A stretch of DNA of 64,000 bases from Paludibacter jiangxiensis (GTDB lineage Bacteria > Bacteroidota > Bacteroidia > Bacteroidales > Paludibacteraceae), in NCBI GenBank assembly GCA_945897785.1, contig CAMDGD010000003.1, positions 1-64,000 of the forward strand. The letters are read 5' to 3'. The notes beneath the pieces were generated by a model that saw only the letters and a list, made by a program, of their open reading frames with translations, had not been told where the DNA came from and did no database searches. Numbering within the stretch: position 1 is the first letter of the stretch; each line of letters starts with the position of its first letter. The translations under genes and the position numbers were made by a program. This document shows, one piece after another, positions 46,266 to 53,943 of this stretch.

Positions 46266-47147
46266 ATGGATACAAACAACAACGGGGAACGCCCCTTACT
46301 TTTTACAAAAATGCATGGTGCAGGGAACGATTACATTTATGTAAACGGATTTACTGAGTCAGTAAAAAACCCCTCGGAATTAGCCATAAAATTGAGTAAT
46401 CGGAATTTTGGAATAGGATCGGACGGATTGGTGCTTATTTTACCATCAACGAAAGCAGATTTTAGAATGAGGATGTTTAACGCTGATGGCACAGAAGCTG
46501 AAATGTGCGGAAACGCATCCCGATGTGTAGGAAAATTTGTGTTCGACAAAGGATTAACAGACAAGACGGAACTTAGTCTTGAAACCGGAGCCGGCATTAA
46601 ATTTTTGCAATTACACACCCAAAATAAGTTGGTAAATAAAGTAACAGTAGATATGGGAGAACCCATACTTATACCAACTGAAATTCCAGTAAAAGTTGCA
46701 GGCGATAAAGCGGTAAAAGTACCCTTAATCATTGATCAAACGGAACATCATATTACTTGTGTGTCGATGGGAAATCCACATGCGGTGATTTTCACCAAAG
46801 CAATTGACGGGTTAAACCTCCCTGAGATAGGGCCAAAATTTGAAAACCACCCCATTTTCCCAAAACGCACCAACACAGAGTTCATTGAAATACTGGATCG
46901 TAATACCTTAAAAATGCGCGTATGGGAACGCGGAACGGGCGAAACACTAGCCTGTGGAACAGGTGCATGTGCCGCTTTAGTAGCTGCTGTACTCAATAAC
47001 TACAGTGAACGAAAAGCCCAACTGCAACTCTTAGGCGGTAATTTAGCTATTGAGTGGGATGAAAAAACCAATCATGTTTTTATGACTGGACCGGCCGAAA
47101 CAGTTTTCGAAGGAGAAATAAACACTGAGTTATTTACTACGCGATAG
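46266..47147 (+). CDS. dapF: Diaminopimelate epimerase
   Basis: It converts LL- to meso-diaminopimelate for lysine and peptidoglycan. The 293-residue product has family motifs PLLFTKMHGAGNDYIYVNG, IGSDGLVLI, the first catalytic Cys in EAEMCGNASRCVG and the second in GETLACGTGACAALVAA, with FMTGPAETVFEGE at the end. A few extra residues (TNNNGER) precede the normal start. dapL follows after 133 nt and supplies the LL-DAP substrate, so the two act in sequence. Confidence 0.97.
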   Translation: MDTNNNGERPLLFTKMHGAGNDYIYVNGFTESVKNPSELAIKLSNRNFGIGSDGLVLILPSTKADFRMRMFNADGTEAEMCGNASRCVGKFVFDKGLTDKTELSLETGAGIKFLQLHTQNKLVNKVTVDMGEPILIPTEIPVKVAGDKAVKVPLIIDQTEHHITCVSMGNPHAVIFTKAIDGLNLPEIGPKFENHPIFPKRTNTEFIEILDRNTLKMRVWERGTGETLACGTGACAALVAAVLNNYSERKAQLQLLGGNLAIEWDEKTNHVFMTGPAETVFEGEINTELFTTR

Positions 47148-47190
47148 AGTTAGATATTTGCTGGCAACACTCACGATAATAATTACAATC

Positions 47191-47256
47191 AATATCACGA
47201 CCAAAGGAGTTAATATCAGCAAAGCGAATATCACGACTGTAAGGAGTAACTATTAA
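47191..47256 (+). repeat. Two imperfect direct repeats between dapF and dapL
   Basis: AATATCACGAC is repeated at 47191 and 47227 (offset 36), each copy followed by an AAGGAGT-like word and TTAAT/TATTAAT. There are only two copies. Confidence 0.6.
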
Positions 47257-47280
47257 TAAAAACCATAATAAACAAAAAAA

Positions 47281-48519
47281 ATGGCATTAGTAAACGAAAA
47301 TTATTTAAAATTACCCGGCAACTATCTATTTTCTGAAATTGCCCGCAGAGTAAACGAGTTTAGTACAGCAAACCCAGACGCAACTATTATTCGCATGGGA
47401 ATTGGCGATGTTACCCGTCCCCTACCCGATGCTGTAATTCAATCGTTGCACAAGGCCGTTGATGAAATGAGCCAAGCAGAAACATTTAAAGGATACGGTC
47501 CGGAACAAGGCTATCAATTTTTGGTAAATAAAATAATTGAGAATGACTTAAACCCGAGAGGGCTAAACATACAAAACGACGAAGTATTTGTGAGCGACGG
47601 CTCCAAAAGTGACACCGGAAATATTGGCGATATATTAAGCGTAAAAAACAAAGTTGCGGTTACCGACCCTGTTTATCCTGTATATGTAGATACCAATGCA
47701 ATGGCAGGTCGAGCAGGTGATTTTTTAGAAAAAACCGGAAAATGGAGTGATATACTTTACATTCCTTGTACGGCCGACAACAATTTTATACCGGCCTTAC
47801 CAGCACAAAAACCGGATATTATTTACCTGTGTTACCCAAACAACCCAACAGGTACTACGCTAAAAAAAGAACAACTAAAAGTTTGGGTAGATTATGCACT
47901 AAGCAACAAGTGTTTAATTTTATTCGATGCCGCTTACGAAGCATACATCTCCGAATCAGATGTTCCGCACAGTATTTACGAAATTGAAGGAGCCAAAAAA
48001 GTAGCCATTGAGTTTAGAAGTTTTTCGAAAACGGCAGGCTTTACAGGAACCCGATGCGCATACACTATCATTCCAAAAGAATTGGAAGCTTATACTGAAA
48101 AAGGCGAGAAAGTACAACTGAATAAATTATGGAACAGACGGCATACAACAAAATTTAACGGTGTTCCATATATCATTCAACGCGCAGCCGAAGCTGTTTA
48201 TAGCGAAGAGGGAAAAATACAAGTAAGCGAACTTGTAAACTATTATATGACGAATGCGAAAATCATCAGAGAAAGTTTGTTGAACATGGGATTTGAAATT
48301 TACGGAGGCATTAATGCTCCCTATATTTGGCTTAAAACACCCAACAACATGCCTTCTTGGGATTTCTTCGACTTGCTTTTACAAAAAGCACATGTAGTAG
48401 GAACTCCCGGTGTTGGTTTCGGACCTAGTGGCGAAGGGTACTTTAGACTCACCGCCTTTGGCAAAAAAGAAGCTACTCTAGAAGCTATGGATAGATTAAA
48501 AACACTATTCAATAAGTAA
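47281..48519 (+). CDS. dapL: LL-diaminopimelate aminotransferase
   Basis: This PLP enzyme converts tetrahydrodipicolinate directly to LL-diaminopimelate, bypassing the acylated intermediates of the DapD/C/E route. At 412 residues it has the normal length. Motifs are [73 protein letters not shown] and the PLP lysine in [19 protein letters not shown]. It works with dapF just upstream. Confidence 0.97.
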   Translation: MALVNENYLKLPGNYLFSEIARRVNEFSTANPDATIIRMGIGDVTRPLPDAVIQSLHKAVDEMSQAETFKGYGPEQGYQFLVNKIIENDLNPRGLNIQNDEVFVSDGSKSDTGNIGDILSVKNKVAVTDPVYPVYVDTNAMAGRAGDFLEKTGKWSDILYIPCTADNNFIPALPAQKPDIIYLCYPNNPTGTTLKKEQLKVWVDYALSNKCLILFDAAYEAYISESDVPHSIYEIEGAKKVAIEFRSFSKTAGFTGTRCAYTIIPKELEAYTEKGEKVQLNKLWNRRHTTKFNGVPYIIQRAAEAVYSEEGKIQVSELVNYYMTNAKIIRESLLNMGFEIYGGINAPYIWLKTPNNMPSWDFFDLLLQKAHVVGTPGVGFGPSGEGYFRLTAFGKKEATLEAMDRLKTLFNK

Positions 48520-48694
48520 TACGCTTTTTTATAAGCCCAACAGGTCTTTCGCATTTTTAAAGTATAATAGATACGGATTTTTCTGAAAAAAACATTATCC
48601 ACTTACTTATTCCGGATGCAAGTATTTGCTAATGTTTCTATTCATATTATTCATTTAATTATTTATTATTAATTCTATCAAAAAAACATTGATT

Positions 48695-49396
48695 ATGAAA
48701 ACTTTAAAAATGACAACAGTGAGAGTCCTTTTGGGCTTATTATTTACATTATTTAGTCTTGGCGCAAGTGCTCAAACAGCAGACTCAACTGCTACAAAAT
48801 CAGGCGTAGAATTTTCTACTGGAACAGATTTAGTTAGTTCCTATGTGTGGCGTGGTAGCTACATCTCAGGTGCTGCATTCCAACCTACAGTAGAAATGAC
48901 TGCAGGTGCATTTACATTAGGAGCTTGGGGTTCTGCAGATTTCAATTCCACATTATTGGAAATGGACCTTTATGCTTCAGTTTCTCTAGGGGGATTTTCA
49001 GTTGGTTTAACTGATTATTACTACCCAGGTGGAAGTTTCTTTGACACAGATGCATTGTCAAGCCCACATGCATTTGAAGTAAACTTAGGCTACGAAGTTA
49101 GCGGTTTATCATTAGGCGGCAATTACATTCTTAACGAAGCTGCAGGTGCTTTATCAATGGGTGGAGACATGTATTTTGAAGCGGCATATGACTTTGGAAA
49201 ATTTGCTTTCACCTTAGGTGGAGGTAACGGATGGCATACTTTAGCTGGAGACGAAGATTTCCAGATTGTAAACATAGGCATATCAACTTCAAAAGAAATT
49301 AAAATCACTGATTCATTTTCTATTCCATTCACTGGATCAGCAATTCTAAACCCAAACAAAGAACAGTTCTACATCGTAGTAGCTGCATCCTTCTAA
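48695..49396 (+). CDS. Outer-membrane porin-like protein (TorF-like)
   Basis: The start at 48695 (MKTLKMTTVRVLLGLLFTLF) replaces a TTG two codons upstream. After the signal peptide (to about GASAQ) the 233-residue product is glycine- and aromatic-rich beta structure, starting GVEFSTGTDLVSSYVWRG and ending in an aromatic C-terminal strand (EQFYIVVAASF). The SSYVWRG start resembles the TorF/Gcw_chp group of putative porins. Its place directly before glnB-amt suggests outer-membrane uptake linked to nitrogen status, but this is inference. A long hairpin at 49411-49460 separates it from glnB. Confidence 0.75.
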   Translation: MKTLKMTTVRVLLGLLFTLFSLGASAQTADSTATKSGVEFSTGTDLVSSYVWRGSYISGAAFQPTVEMTAGAFTLGAWGSADFNSTLLEMDLYASVSLGGFSVGLTDYYYPGGSFFDTDALSSPHAFEVNLGYEVSGLSLGGNYILNEAAGALSMGGDMYFEAAYDFGKFAFTLGGGNGWHTLAGDEDFQIVNIGISTSKEIKITDSFSIPFTGSAILNPNKEQFYIVVAASF

Positions 49397-49410
49397 ATAA
49401 TCAAATATCC

Positions 49411-49460
49411 CTTTTTCTTTATCCGTCTTCGAAGCACTTTCGGAGACGGACAAGAAAAAG
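49411..49460 (+). other. Long RNA hairpin between the porin gene and glnB
   Basis: CTTTTTCTT pairs with AAGAAAAAG, then T-CCGTCTTCGAA pairs with TTCGGAGACGG-A (one G-U), around a 5-nt loop. The U-rich side is on the 5' arm for plus-strand transcripts, so it does not look like an ordinary terminator of the porin gene. Confidence 0.65.
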
Positions 49461-49509
49461 TACAGCTTAACACAAAAAGTTTATCCATATTAATTTAAAA
49501 ATTATTCGC

Positions 49510-49866
49510 ATGAAAAAAATTGATGCAATTATTCGAAAAACCAAATTTGACGATGTACGAGAAGCATTAGACAAAATAGACATCGAATGGTTTTCTTACT
49601 ATGAAGTAAGAGGCGTAGGTAAAGCAAAACAAAGCCGCATTTATCGGGGCGTGGCTTACGACACAAGTTATATCGAACGAATACTGGTAAGCATTATTGT
49701 TCGAGATAAAAATGTAGAAAAAACAGTGAAAGCTATTGAGAGTGCTGCCAAAACAGGCGAAGTAGGCGACGGGCGAATTTTTATCATCCCTGTTGACGAT
49801 GCCGTTAGAATCAGAACAGGAGAATCGGGCGATATAGCACTTTATAACGCAGAAACTGAAAAGTAA
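49510..49866 (+). CDS. glnB: P-II family nitrogen regulator (Tyr T-loop)
   Basis: P-II trimers sense ATP/ADP and 2-oxoglutarate and bind targets such as ammonium channels. The 118-residue product has the family start MKKIDAIIRKTKFDDVREAL, the T-loop RGVGKAKQSRIYRGVAYDTSY, and the B-loop KTGEVGDGRIFIIPVDDAVRIRTGE. The T-loop apex carries Tyr50, matching Tyr51 of enterobacterial P-II. The amt gene starts 24 nt downstream, a conserved GlnK-AmtB arrangement. Confidence 0.95.
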   Translation: MKKIDAIIRKTKFDDVREALDKIDIEWFSYYEVRGVGKAKQSRIYRGVAYDTSYIERILVSIIVRDKNVEKTVKAIESAAKTGEVGDGRIFIIPVDDAVRIRTGESGDIALYNAETEK

Positions 49867-49890
49867 ATTACCACCTAAAAATACACAAAA

Positions 49891-51120
49891 ATGACACAAG
49901 AAATTTTAGAAGTAGTCAGAGGTATAGATACCATGTGGCTATTAATAGCAGGATTCTTAGTAATGTTTATGCAAGCCGGATTTGCATTGGTCGAAGCAGG
50001 TTTTACACGATCAAAAAATACAGCTAACATTCTTATGAAAAACTTAATGGACTTTGCCATCGGATCCTTATTGTATTGGTTTATCGGTTTTGGAATAATG
50101 TATGGTTGGAGTTTCACTCCATTTTCAGGAGGAAACGAAGCTTTAACTGCGTTTGGTGAAGGATACAACTATCCTGGATATGCCGATTTGTTTTTCCAAA
50201 CCGTATTCTGTGCAACTGCAGCAACCATAGTATCAGGTGCAATGGCAGAACGCACTGAGTTTAAAGCTTACTTGATTTTCACAGTTATTATTTCGGTTAT
50301 TATCTATCCAATTTCCGGTCATTGGACTTGGGGTGGCGGATGGTTAAAGGAAATGGGATTTCATGATTTTGCAGGCTCTTCTATCGTACACTCTGTTGGT
50401 GGCTGGGTAGGTTTAGCCGGTGCTGCAATCATTGGCCCTCGTATTGGTAAATACGGAAAAGACGGAAAAGCAAAAGCAATTCCAGGTCACAACTTACTAT
50501 TAGGAGCCTTAGGTGTGTTTATTCTTTGGTTTGGATGGTTTGGTTTCAACCCCGGCTCTCAATTAGCTGCATCAGGAACAGACAACGCTATAGCAATTGG
50601 TCACATTGCAGTTACAACTAACTTAGCTGCCGCAGCAGGTGCCGTTACAGCAATGATCGTAGCTTGGTTCCGCTATAAGAGACCTGTATTATCGATTTCA
50701 TTGAACGGTGCATTAGCCGGTCTTGTAGCAATCACAGCCGGTTGTGATGCTGTTGATCCTGAAGGTGCAGTTATCATTGGTATTGTAGCCGGTTTTGTAT
50801 TACCGTTTGCAGTTGAATTCTTTGATAAAATATTGAAAGTAGATGACCCTGTAGGCGCTATCTCTGTACACGGTGTAAGTGGTGCATTAGGAACATTAGC
50901 TGTAGGTTTATTCTCTACATCTGAAGGATTATTCTACGGACATGGGGCTCATTTACTTGGCGTACAAGCAATTGGTGTACTTGCTTTCTTTGCTTGGGCT
51001 TTTGGTACCGGTTTAATACTATTTTTCATATTGAAAAAAGCAGGCATACTTCGCGTATCTAAAGTAATTGAAGAAGAAGGCTTGGATGTTTACGAACACG
51101 GAGAAACTGCTTTCAATTAA
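49891..51120 (+). CDS. amtB: Ammonium transporter (first copy)
   Basis: The 409-residue inner-membrane protein has about 11 transmembrane segments. Amt motifs are MQAGFALVEAGFTRSKNTANI, VFCATAATIVSGAMAERTEFKAY, the SGHWTWGGGWL and DFAGSSIVHSVGGWVGLAGA region with the first pore His, FGWFGFNPGSQL and the second-half AISVHGVSGALGTLAVGLF. It lacks a cleavable signal peptide. It follows glnB at 24 nt and ends at a strong terminator. Confidence 0.96.
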   Translation: MTQEILEVVRGIDTMWLLIAGFLVMFMQAGFALVEAGFTRSKNTANILMKNLMDFAIGSLLYWFIGFGIMYGWSFTPFSGGNEALTAFGEGYNYPGYADLFFQTVFCATAATIVSGAMAERTEFKAYLIFTVIISVIIYPISGHWTWGGGWLKEMGFHDFAGSSIVHSVGGWVGLAGAAIIGPRIGKYGKDGKAKAIPGHNLLLGALGVFILWFGWFGFNPGSQLAASGTDNAIAIGHIAVTTNLAAAAGAVTAMIVAWFRYKRPVLSISLNGALAGLVAITAGCDAVDPEGAVIIGIVAGFVLPFAVEFFDKILKVDDPVGAISVHGVSGALGTLAVGLFSTSEGLFYGHGAHLLGVQAIGVLAFFAWAFGTGLILFFILKKAGILRVSKVIEEEGLDVYEHGETAFN

Positions 51121-51145
51121 TCACAGATCTTATAATCCTTTTATT

Positions 51146-51180
51146 AAGGGGATGGTTGCATGGCAACCATCCCCTTTTTT
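51146..51180 (+). terminator. Terminator after the first amt gene
   Basis: AAGGGGATGGTTGC pairs with GCAACCATCCCCTT around AT, followed by a T-run. Confidence 0.92.
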
Positions 51181-51379
51181 ATATCCAGAATAGATACCTG
51201 GACAATAGATCAAAGAACAAAGAGTAAAAACAAAAGACAAGTTTTATATTATACACTTCTTTTGTCTTAATATTATTATTTTTGTCATTTAAAAATCAAT
51301 TTTAATTACTTTATGTTATATTTATAATGATTTTACTATTATTTTGATGTATATATTTTGTTTTTTTAAACACTATGCT

Positions 51380-51387
51380 TATTTTTG
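51380..51387 (+). promoter_or_regulatory. -7 box TATTTTTG for the second P-II/Amt pair
   Basis: Exact TAnnTTTG match, about 52 nt before the ATG at 51440. It lies inside the longer frame from 51344 and rules out that start. Confidence 0.6.
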
Positions 51388-51439
51388 TAGCGTATTAAAA
51401 AAAACACATCTATTACAAACCATAAAAATCAAAGATCAA

Positions 51440-51784
51440 ATGAAAAAAATCGAAGCAGTTATTCGAGTATCTAAGTTCGAAGAGGTAAAGCAAGCGCTTT
51501 ACGATGTGGATATTCAATGGTTTTCCTACTGGGACATTACCGGATTAGGAAGAAGTACAGAAGATCAGATCGTACGGGGACAAGTTTTTCAATCTAGCTA
51601 TATTCAACGGCGTATGCTCTCCGTTGTTGTACGCGATCAGAATGCAGAAAAAACAATCAAAGCCATTATGAATGCAGCACGAACAGGAGAAGCCGGCGAC
51701 GGGAAAGTTTTTGTGTCGGATATAGAAAACTCCTACCGCATACGCAATGCAGATGAAGGACCGGAAGCGCTTTATATAAAATAA
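51440..51784 (+). CDS. glnK: P-II family nitrogen regulator (Phe T-loop)
   Basis: The start at 51440 (MKKIEAVIRVSKFEEVKQAL) matches the other P-II; the upstream extension is not protein-like and contains the promoter. The 114-residue product has T-loop GLGRSTEDQIVRGQVFQSSY, in which Phe50 replaces the Tyr that is uridylylated in enterobacteria, and B-loop RTGEAGDGKVFVSDIENSYRIRNAD. It precedes its own amt gene by 27 nt. The symbol follows the amt pairing and is provisional. Confidence 0.92.
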   Translation: MKKIEAVIRVSKFEEVKQALYDVDIQWFSYWDITGLGRSTEDQIVRGQVFQSSYIQRRMLSVVVRDQNAEKTIKAIMNAARTGEAGDGKVFVSDIENSYRIRNADEGPEALYIK

Positions 51785-51811
51785 CCCTTTTAAAAGAAAA
51801 ATCGAAAAATC

Positions 51812-53179
51812 ATGAAAAAATATATCATATCACTCCTTGCCTTATTAAGCTTTTTCAGCTTACCGGCTCTTGCTACAGAAACAACTGTCACCCCTACAAT
51901 CAACACAGGAGATACCGCTTGGATGATTGTAGCCATTGCCTTTGTACTTATGATGTCTATTCCGGGACTAGCCTTGTTTTACGGCGGATTGGTTCGTAGA
52001 AAAAATATTCTTAGCGTATTTATGCAAGTATTTATCTTGGTTGCCGCTATTAGTGTTCAATGGGTAGTATTTGGATACAGCAACGCTTTTGGAACCAACT
52101 CAATTGAAGCATTAAGGCCATTTATTGGTGGATTTGATTGGGCGTTTTTAAAAGGCATCGGCATCAATGATTTGAGTCCTTATTTTATTTCCAACTCACA
52201 ATTAGCTGCTGATGGTAGTGATATTGGCACTATTCCCCACATTATCTTTATCATGTTTCAATGTATGTTTGCCGTTATTACTCCGGCATTAATTATTGGT
52301 GCTTTTGCCGAAAGAATCAAATTCAAAGGCTTTTTAGTGCTTAGCATTTTGTGGGCAATAATAGTTTACAACCCTGTTGCACATTGGGTATGGTCGGCCG
52401 ACGGTTGGTTATTAGCATTAGGAGCACTCGATTTTGCCGGCGGAGCCGTTGTTCACATAAACGCAGGTATTGCCGCCTTAGTAATTGCCATTATGTTGGG
52501 CAAAAGAAGAGATTATAAAGGACATGCGCTACCTCCACACAATATTCCGTTTGTAGCTATTGGCGCGGCGTTACTTTGGGTAGGCTGGTTTGGCTTTAAT
52601 GCAGGTAGCGGTTTAGCGGCAGATGGATTAGCAGCAAATGCCTTAATGGTAACGCATATTGCAGCTGCCAGCGCAGCCTTTGTTTGGGCAATACTTGATT
52701 GGATTGTTGGAAAGAAACCAACCCTGGTAGGAATTTCAACCGGAGCCGTTGGTGGATTAGTAGCCATTACTCCGGCCGCCGGATTTGTTGATGTAACCGG
52801 TGCTTTAGCCATAGGAATTCTAGTATCCTTAGTGTGTTTCTTTATGGTTGCTACAATTAAACCAAAACTTGGATACGACGATTCGCTCGATGCATTTGGA
52901 GTACACGGTATTGGTGGAGTTGTTGGAGCTTTAGCCGTTGGTTTTTTAGCCAACCCAAGCATACAAGAATCATATAGCGGAGCATTTTACGGAAACTGGA
53001 ATCAGGTAGGCATACAAATATTATCCGTTTTAGCAGTAGCAGCTTATTCCGCCATCATGACCTTCATCTTATTTAAAATTACCGATAAATTTATAGGTGT
53101 ACGAGCAAGCGATAAAGATGAAGCTGTGGGTCTAGATGAAACCATGCACCACGAAACAGCATATACCGTCTTTGATTAA
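51812..53179 (+). CDS. amt: Ammonium transporter (second copy, with signal peptide)
   Basis: The 455-residue product begins with a cleavable signal peptide (MKKYIISLLALLSFFSLPALA), then NTGDTAWMIVAIAFVLMMSIPGLALFYGGLVRRKN and about 11 membrane segments, as in the AmtB type. Pore motifs include VFAVITPALIIGAFAER, VAHWVWSADGWL, FAGGAVVHINAGIAALV, GWFGFNAGSGLAADG and DAFGVHGIGGVVGALAVG with the conserved His residues. It is more distant from the first Amt than a recent duplicate would be. It is paired with the Phe-type P-II upstream. Confidence 0.96.
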   Translation: MKKYIISLLALLSFFSLPALATETTVTPTINTGDTAWMIVAIAFVLMMSIPGLALFYGGLVRRKNILSVFMQVFILVAAISVQWVVFGYSNAFGTNSIEALRPFIGGFDWAFLKGIGINDLSPYFISNSQLAADGSDIGTIPHIIFIMFQCMFAVITPALIIGAFAERIKFKGFLVLSILWAIIVYNPVAHWVWSADGWLLALGALDFAGGAVVHINAGIAALVIAIMLGKRRDYKGHALPPHNIPFVAIGAALLWVGWFGFNAGSGLAADGLAANALMVTHIAAASAAFVWAILDWIVGKKPTLVGISTGAVGGLVAITPAAGFVDVTGALAIGILVSLVCFFMVATIKPKLGYDDSLDAFGVHGIGGVVGALAVGFLANPSIQESYSGAFYGNWNQVGIQILSVLAVAAYSAIMTFILFKITDKFIGVRASDKDEAVGLDETMHHETAYTVFD

Positions 53180-53240
53180 ACAGACACTATATTTTATCCT
53201 GAAATAATAATTCAGGGTTATATAAAATACGTAATTCCCT

Positions 53241-53273
53241 AACAGTAGTAAACTAGTTTACTACTGTTTTTTT
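53241..53273 (+). terminator. Terminator after the second amt gene
   Basis: ACAGTAGTAAA pairs with TTTACTACTGT around CTAG, followed by a T7 run. Confidence 0.88.
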
Positions 53274-53587
53274 ATAGCCAAAATAATAAATAGCACATTA
53301 GTAATAAAGCGCAAACTTAGTATATGGCTAAATCCAAAAACACAAAAACCATCTGTTCATCCGATAAAATTTGACAGAAGTTACTAAAAAAATATTGCAT
53401 TATTTTACATTGTTTGTATAGTAAATCTGCATTAGTCTATTTACAAAAACTAAAAAAAAACAGAAAAACAGCGCCTATACCATATCACTTTTCGCAAATA
53501 ACACATAAAAAATTTACTTTTTGTCGTATTAATAAATTTAAACAATCTTTTTGCTATCTTTTTTATTTAAAAATGAACACTTTTTTT

Positions 53588-53595
53588 TATCTTTG
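53588..53595 (+). promoter_or_regulatory. -7 box TATCTTTG for gltB
   Basis: Exact match to the best form of the Bacteroidota -7 box, with a weak TTTA about 20 bp upstream. It predicts a leader of about 345 nt before the gltB ATG. Confidence 0.55.
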
Positions 53596-53725
53596 TGGCT
53601 GTATAGTGGTACAGGGGCATTTTCTTACATATTGAAAACTTGCAGTCTTATTCCATGTAACTAATTCTTTTAGTTACAATGATGCATATGCATTATCAAA
53701 AATGATTATGTCTTCTTTACTTAAA

Positions 53726-53901
53726 AAGGTACAGTAGTTTTCTCAACATTTTAAATCAACAACAAGAGCTTTTTTCTTACATAAGATTCAAAGTTGTTAC
53801 TAACTACATGCCCCACCTTATACAGTTGCAGTGATGCAATATGTATAAAAGGTCTCCTCTAACAATACTTAGAGGAGATTGGTGGGGAGTTACTGTACCT
53901 T
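53726..53901 (+). promoter_or_regulatory. Structured 5' leader of gltB: candidate cis-regulatory RNA
   Basis: Helices found by eye. P0 is an 11-bp perfect pairing of 53726-53736 (AAGGTACAGTA) with 53891-53901. A 6-bp helix pairs 53758-53763 with 53793-53798. P1 is CCCCACC 53811-53817 with GGTGGGG 53881-53887, extended by TAACT 53801-53805 with AGTTA 53888-53892 (its last two bases compete with P0). P2 is TTATAC 53818-53823 with GTATAA 53843-53848 and TTGCA 53826-53830 with TGCAA 53835-53839, capped by a GUGA (GNRA) tetraloop. P3 is a perfect 10-bp helix 53853-53862 with 53869-53878. P1, P2 and P3 meet in a three-way junction. The element ends 42 nt before the gltB ATG. A separate 8-bp hairpin lies upstream at 53657-53677. 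I do not recognise a known family; a riboswitch, protein-binding leader or mobile remnant are all possible. Confidence 0.6.
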
Positions 53902-53930
53902 GAAAATTATTTAATATTAAAACTAAAAAT

Positions 53931-53936
53931 AGGGGG
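53931..53936 (+). promoter_or_regulatory. G-rich ribosome-binding-like site AGGGGG before gltB
   Basis: AGGGGG lies 7 nt before the ATG at 53944, the position of a Shine-Dalgarno, and could pair with the anti-SD through one G-U. It is also complementary to the CCCC of P1 in the leader. Confidence 0.45.
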
Positions 53937-53943
53937 CTAATCT

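Larger units (their letters stand above)
51121..51439. other. Intergenic region between the two P-II/Amt units
   Basis: It holds the amt terminator (51146-51180), a degenerate copy in reverse orientation of the CTTTGTTCTTTTGTCTT-type repeat (51204-51240), an AT segment shared with the dapF upstream region, and the glnK -7 box TATTTTTG at 51380-51387. Confidence 0.6.
53180..53943. other. Long intergenic region before gltB: terminator, promoter and leader
   Basis: After the amt terminator (53241-53273) there is an AT-rich stretch without a gene. A -7 box lies at 53588-53595, followed by a leader of about 345 nt with several helices (see separate entries). The open frame at 53414-53635 spans the promoter and has no protein-like features. 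Confidence 0.6.

Noticed and set aside
47191-47256. Two spaced direct repeats that could look like a mini CRISPR array
   Set aside because: Only two imperfect copies, no uniform spacer and no cas genes in the window.
51344-51439. Upstream extension of the second P-II frame
   Set aside because: It contains the -7 box at 51380-51387, and the normal P-II N-terminus begins at 51440.
52513-52962. A 149-codon minus-strand frame inside the second amt gene
   Set aside because: It is the antisense of a strongly conserved transporter; the Pro/Ala-rich composition is a codon artefact.
53414-53635. A 73-codon open frame before gltB
   Set aside because: It spans the gltB -7 box, has low-complexity Lys/Phe-rich composition and matches no family.
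53588-53943. The gltB leader as 6S RNA, RNase P RNA, tmRNA or SRP RNA
   Set aside because: None of the conserved sequence blocks of these RNAs that I know is present, and the three-way junction layout does not match them.
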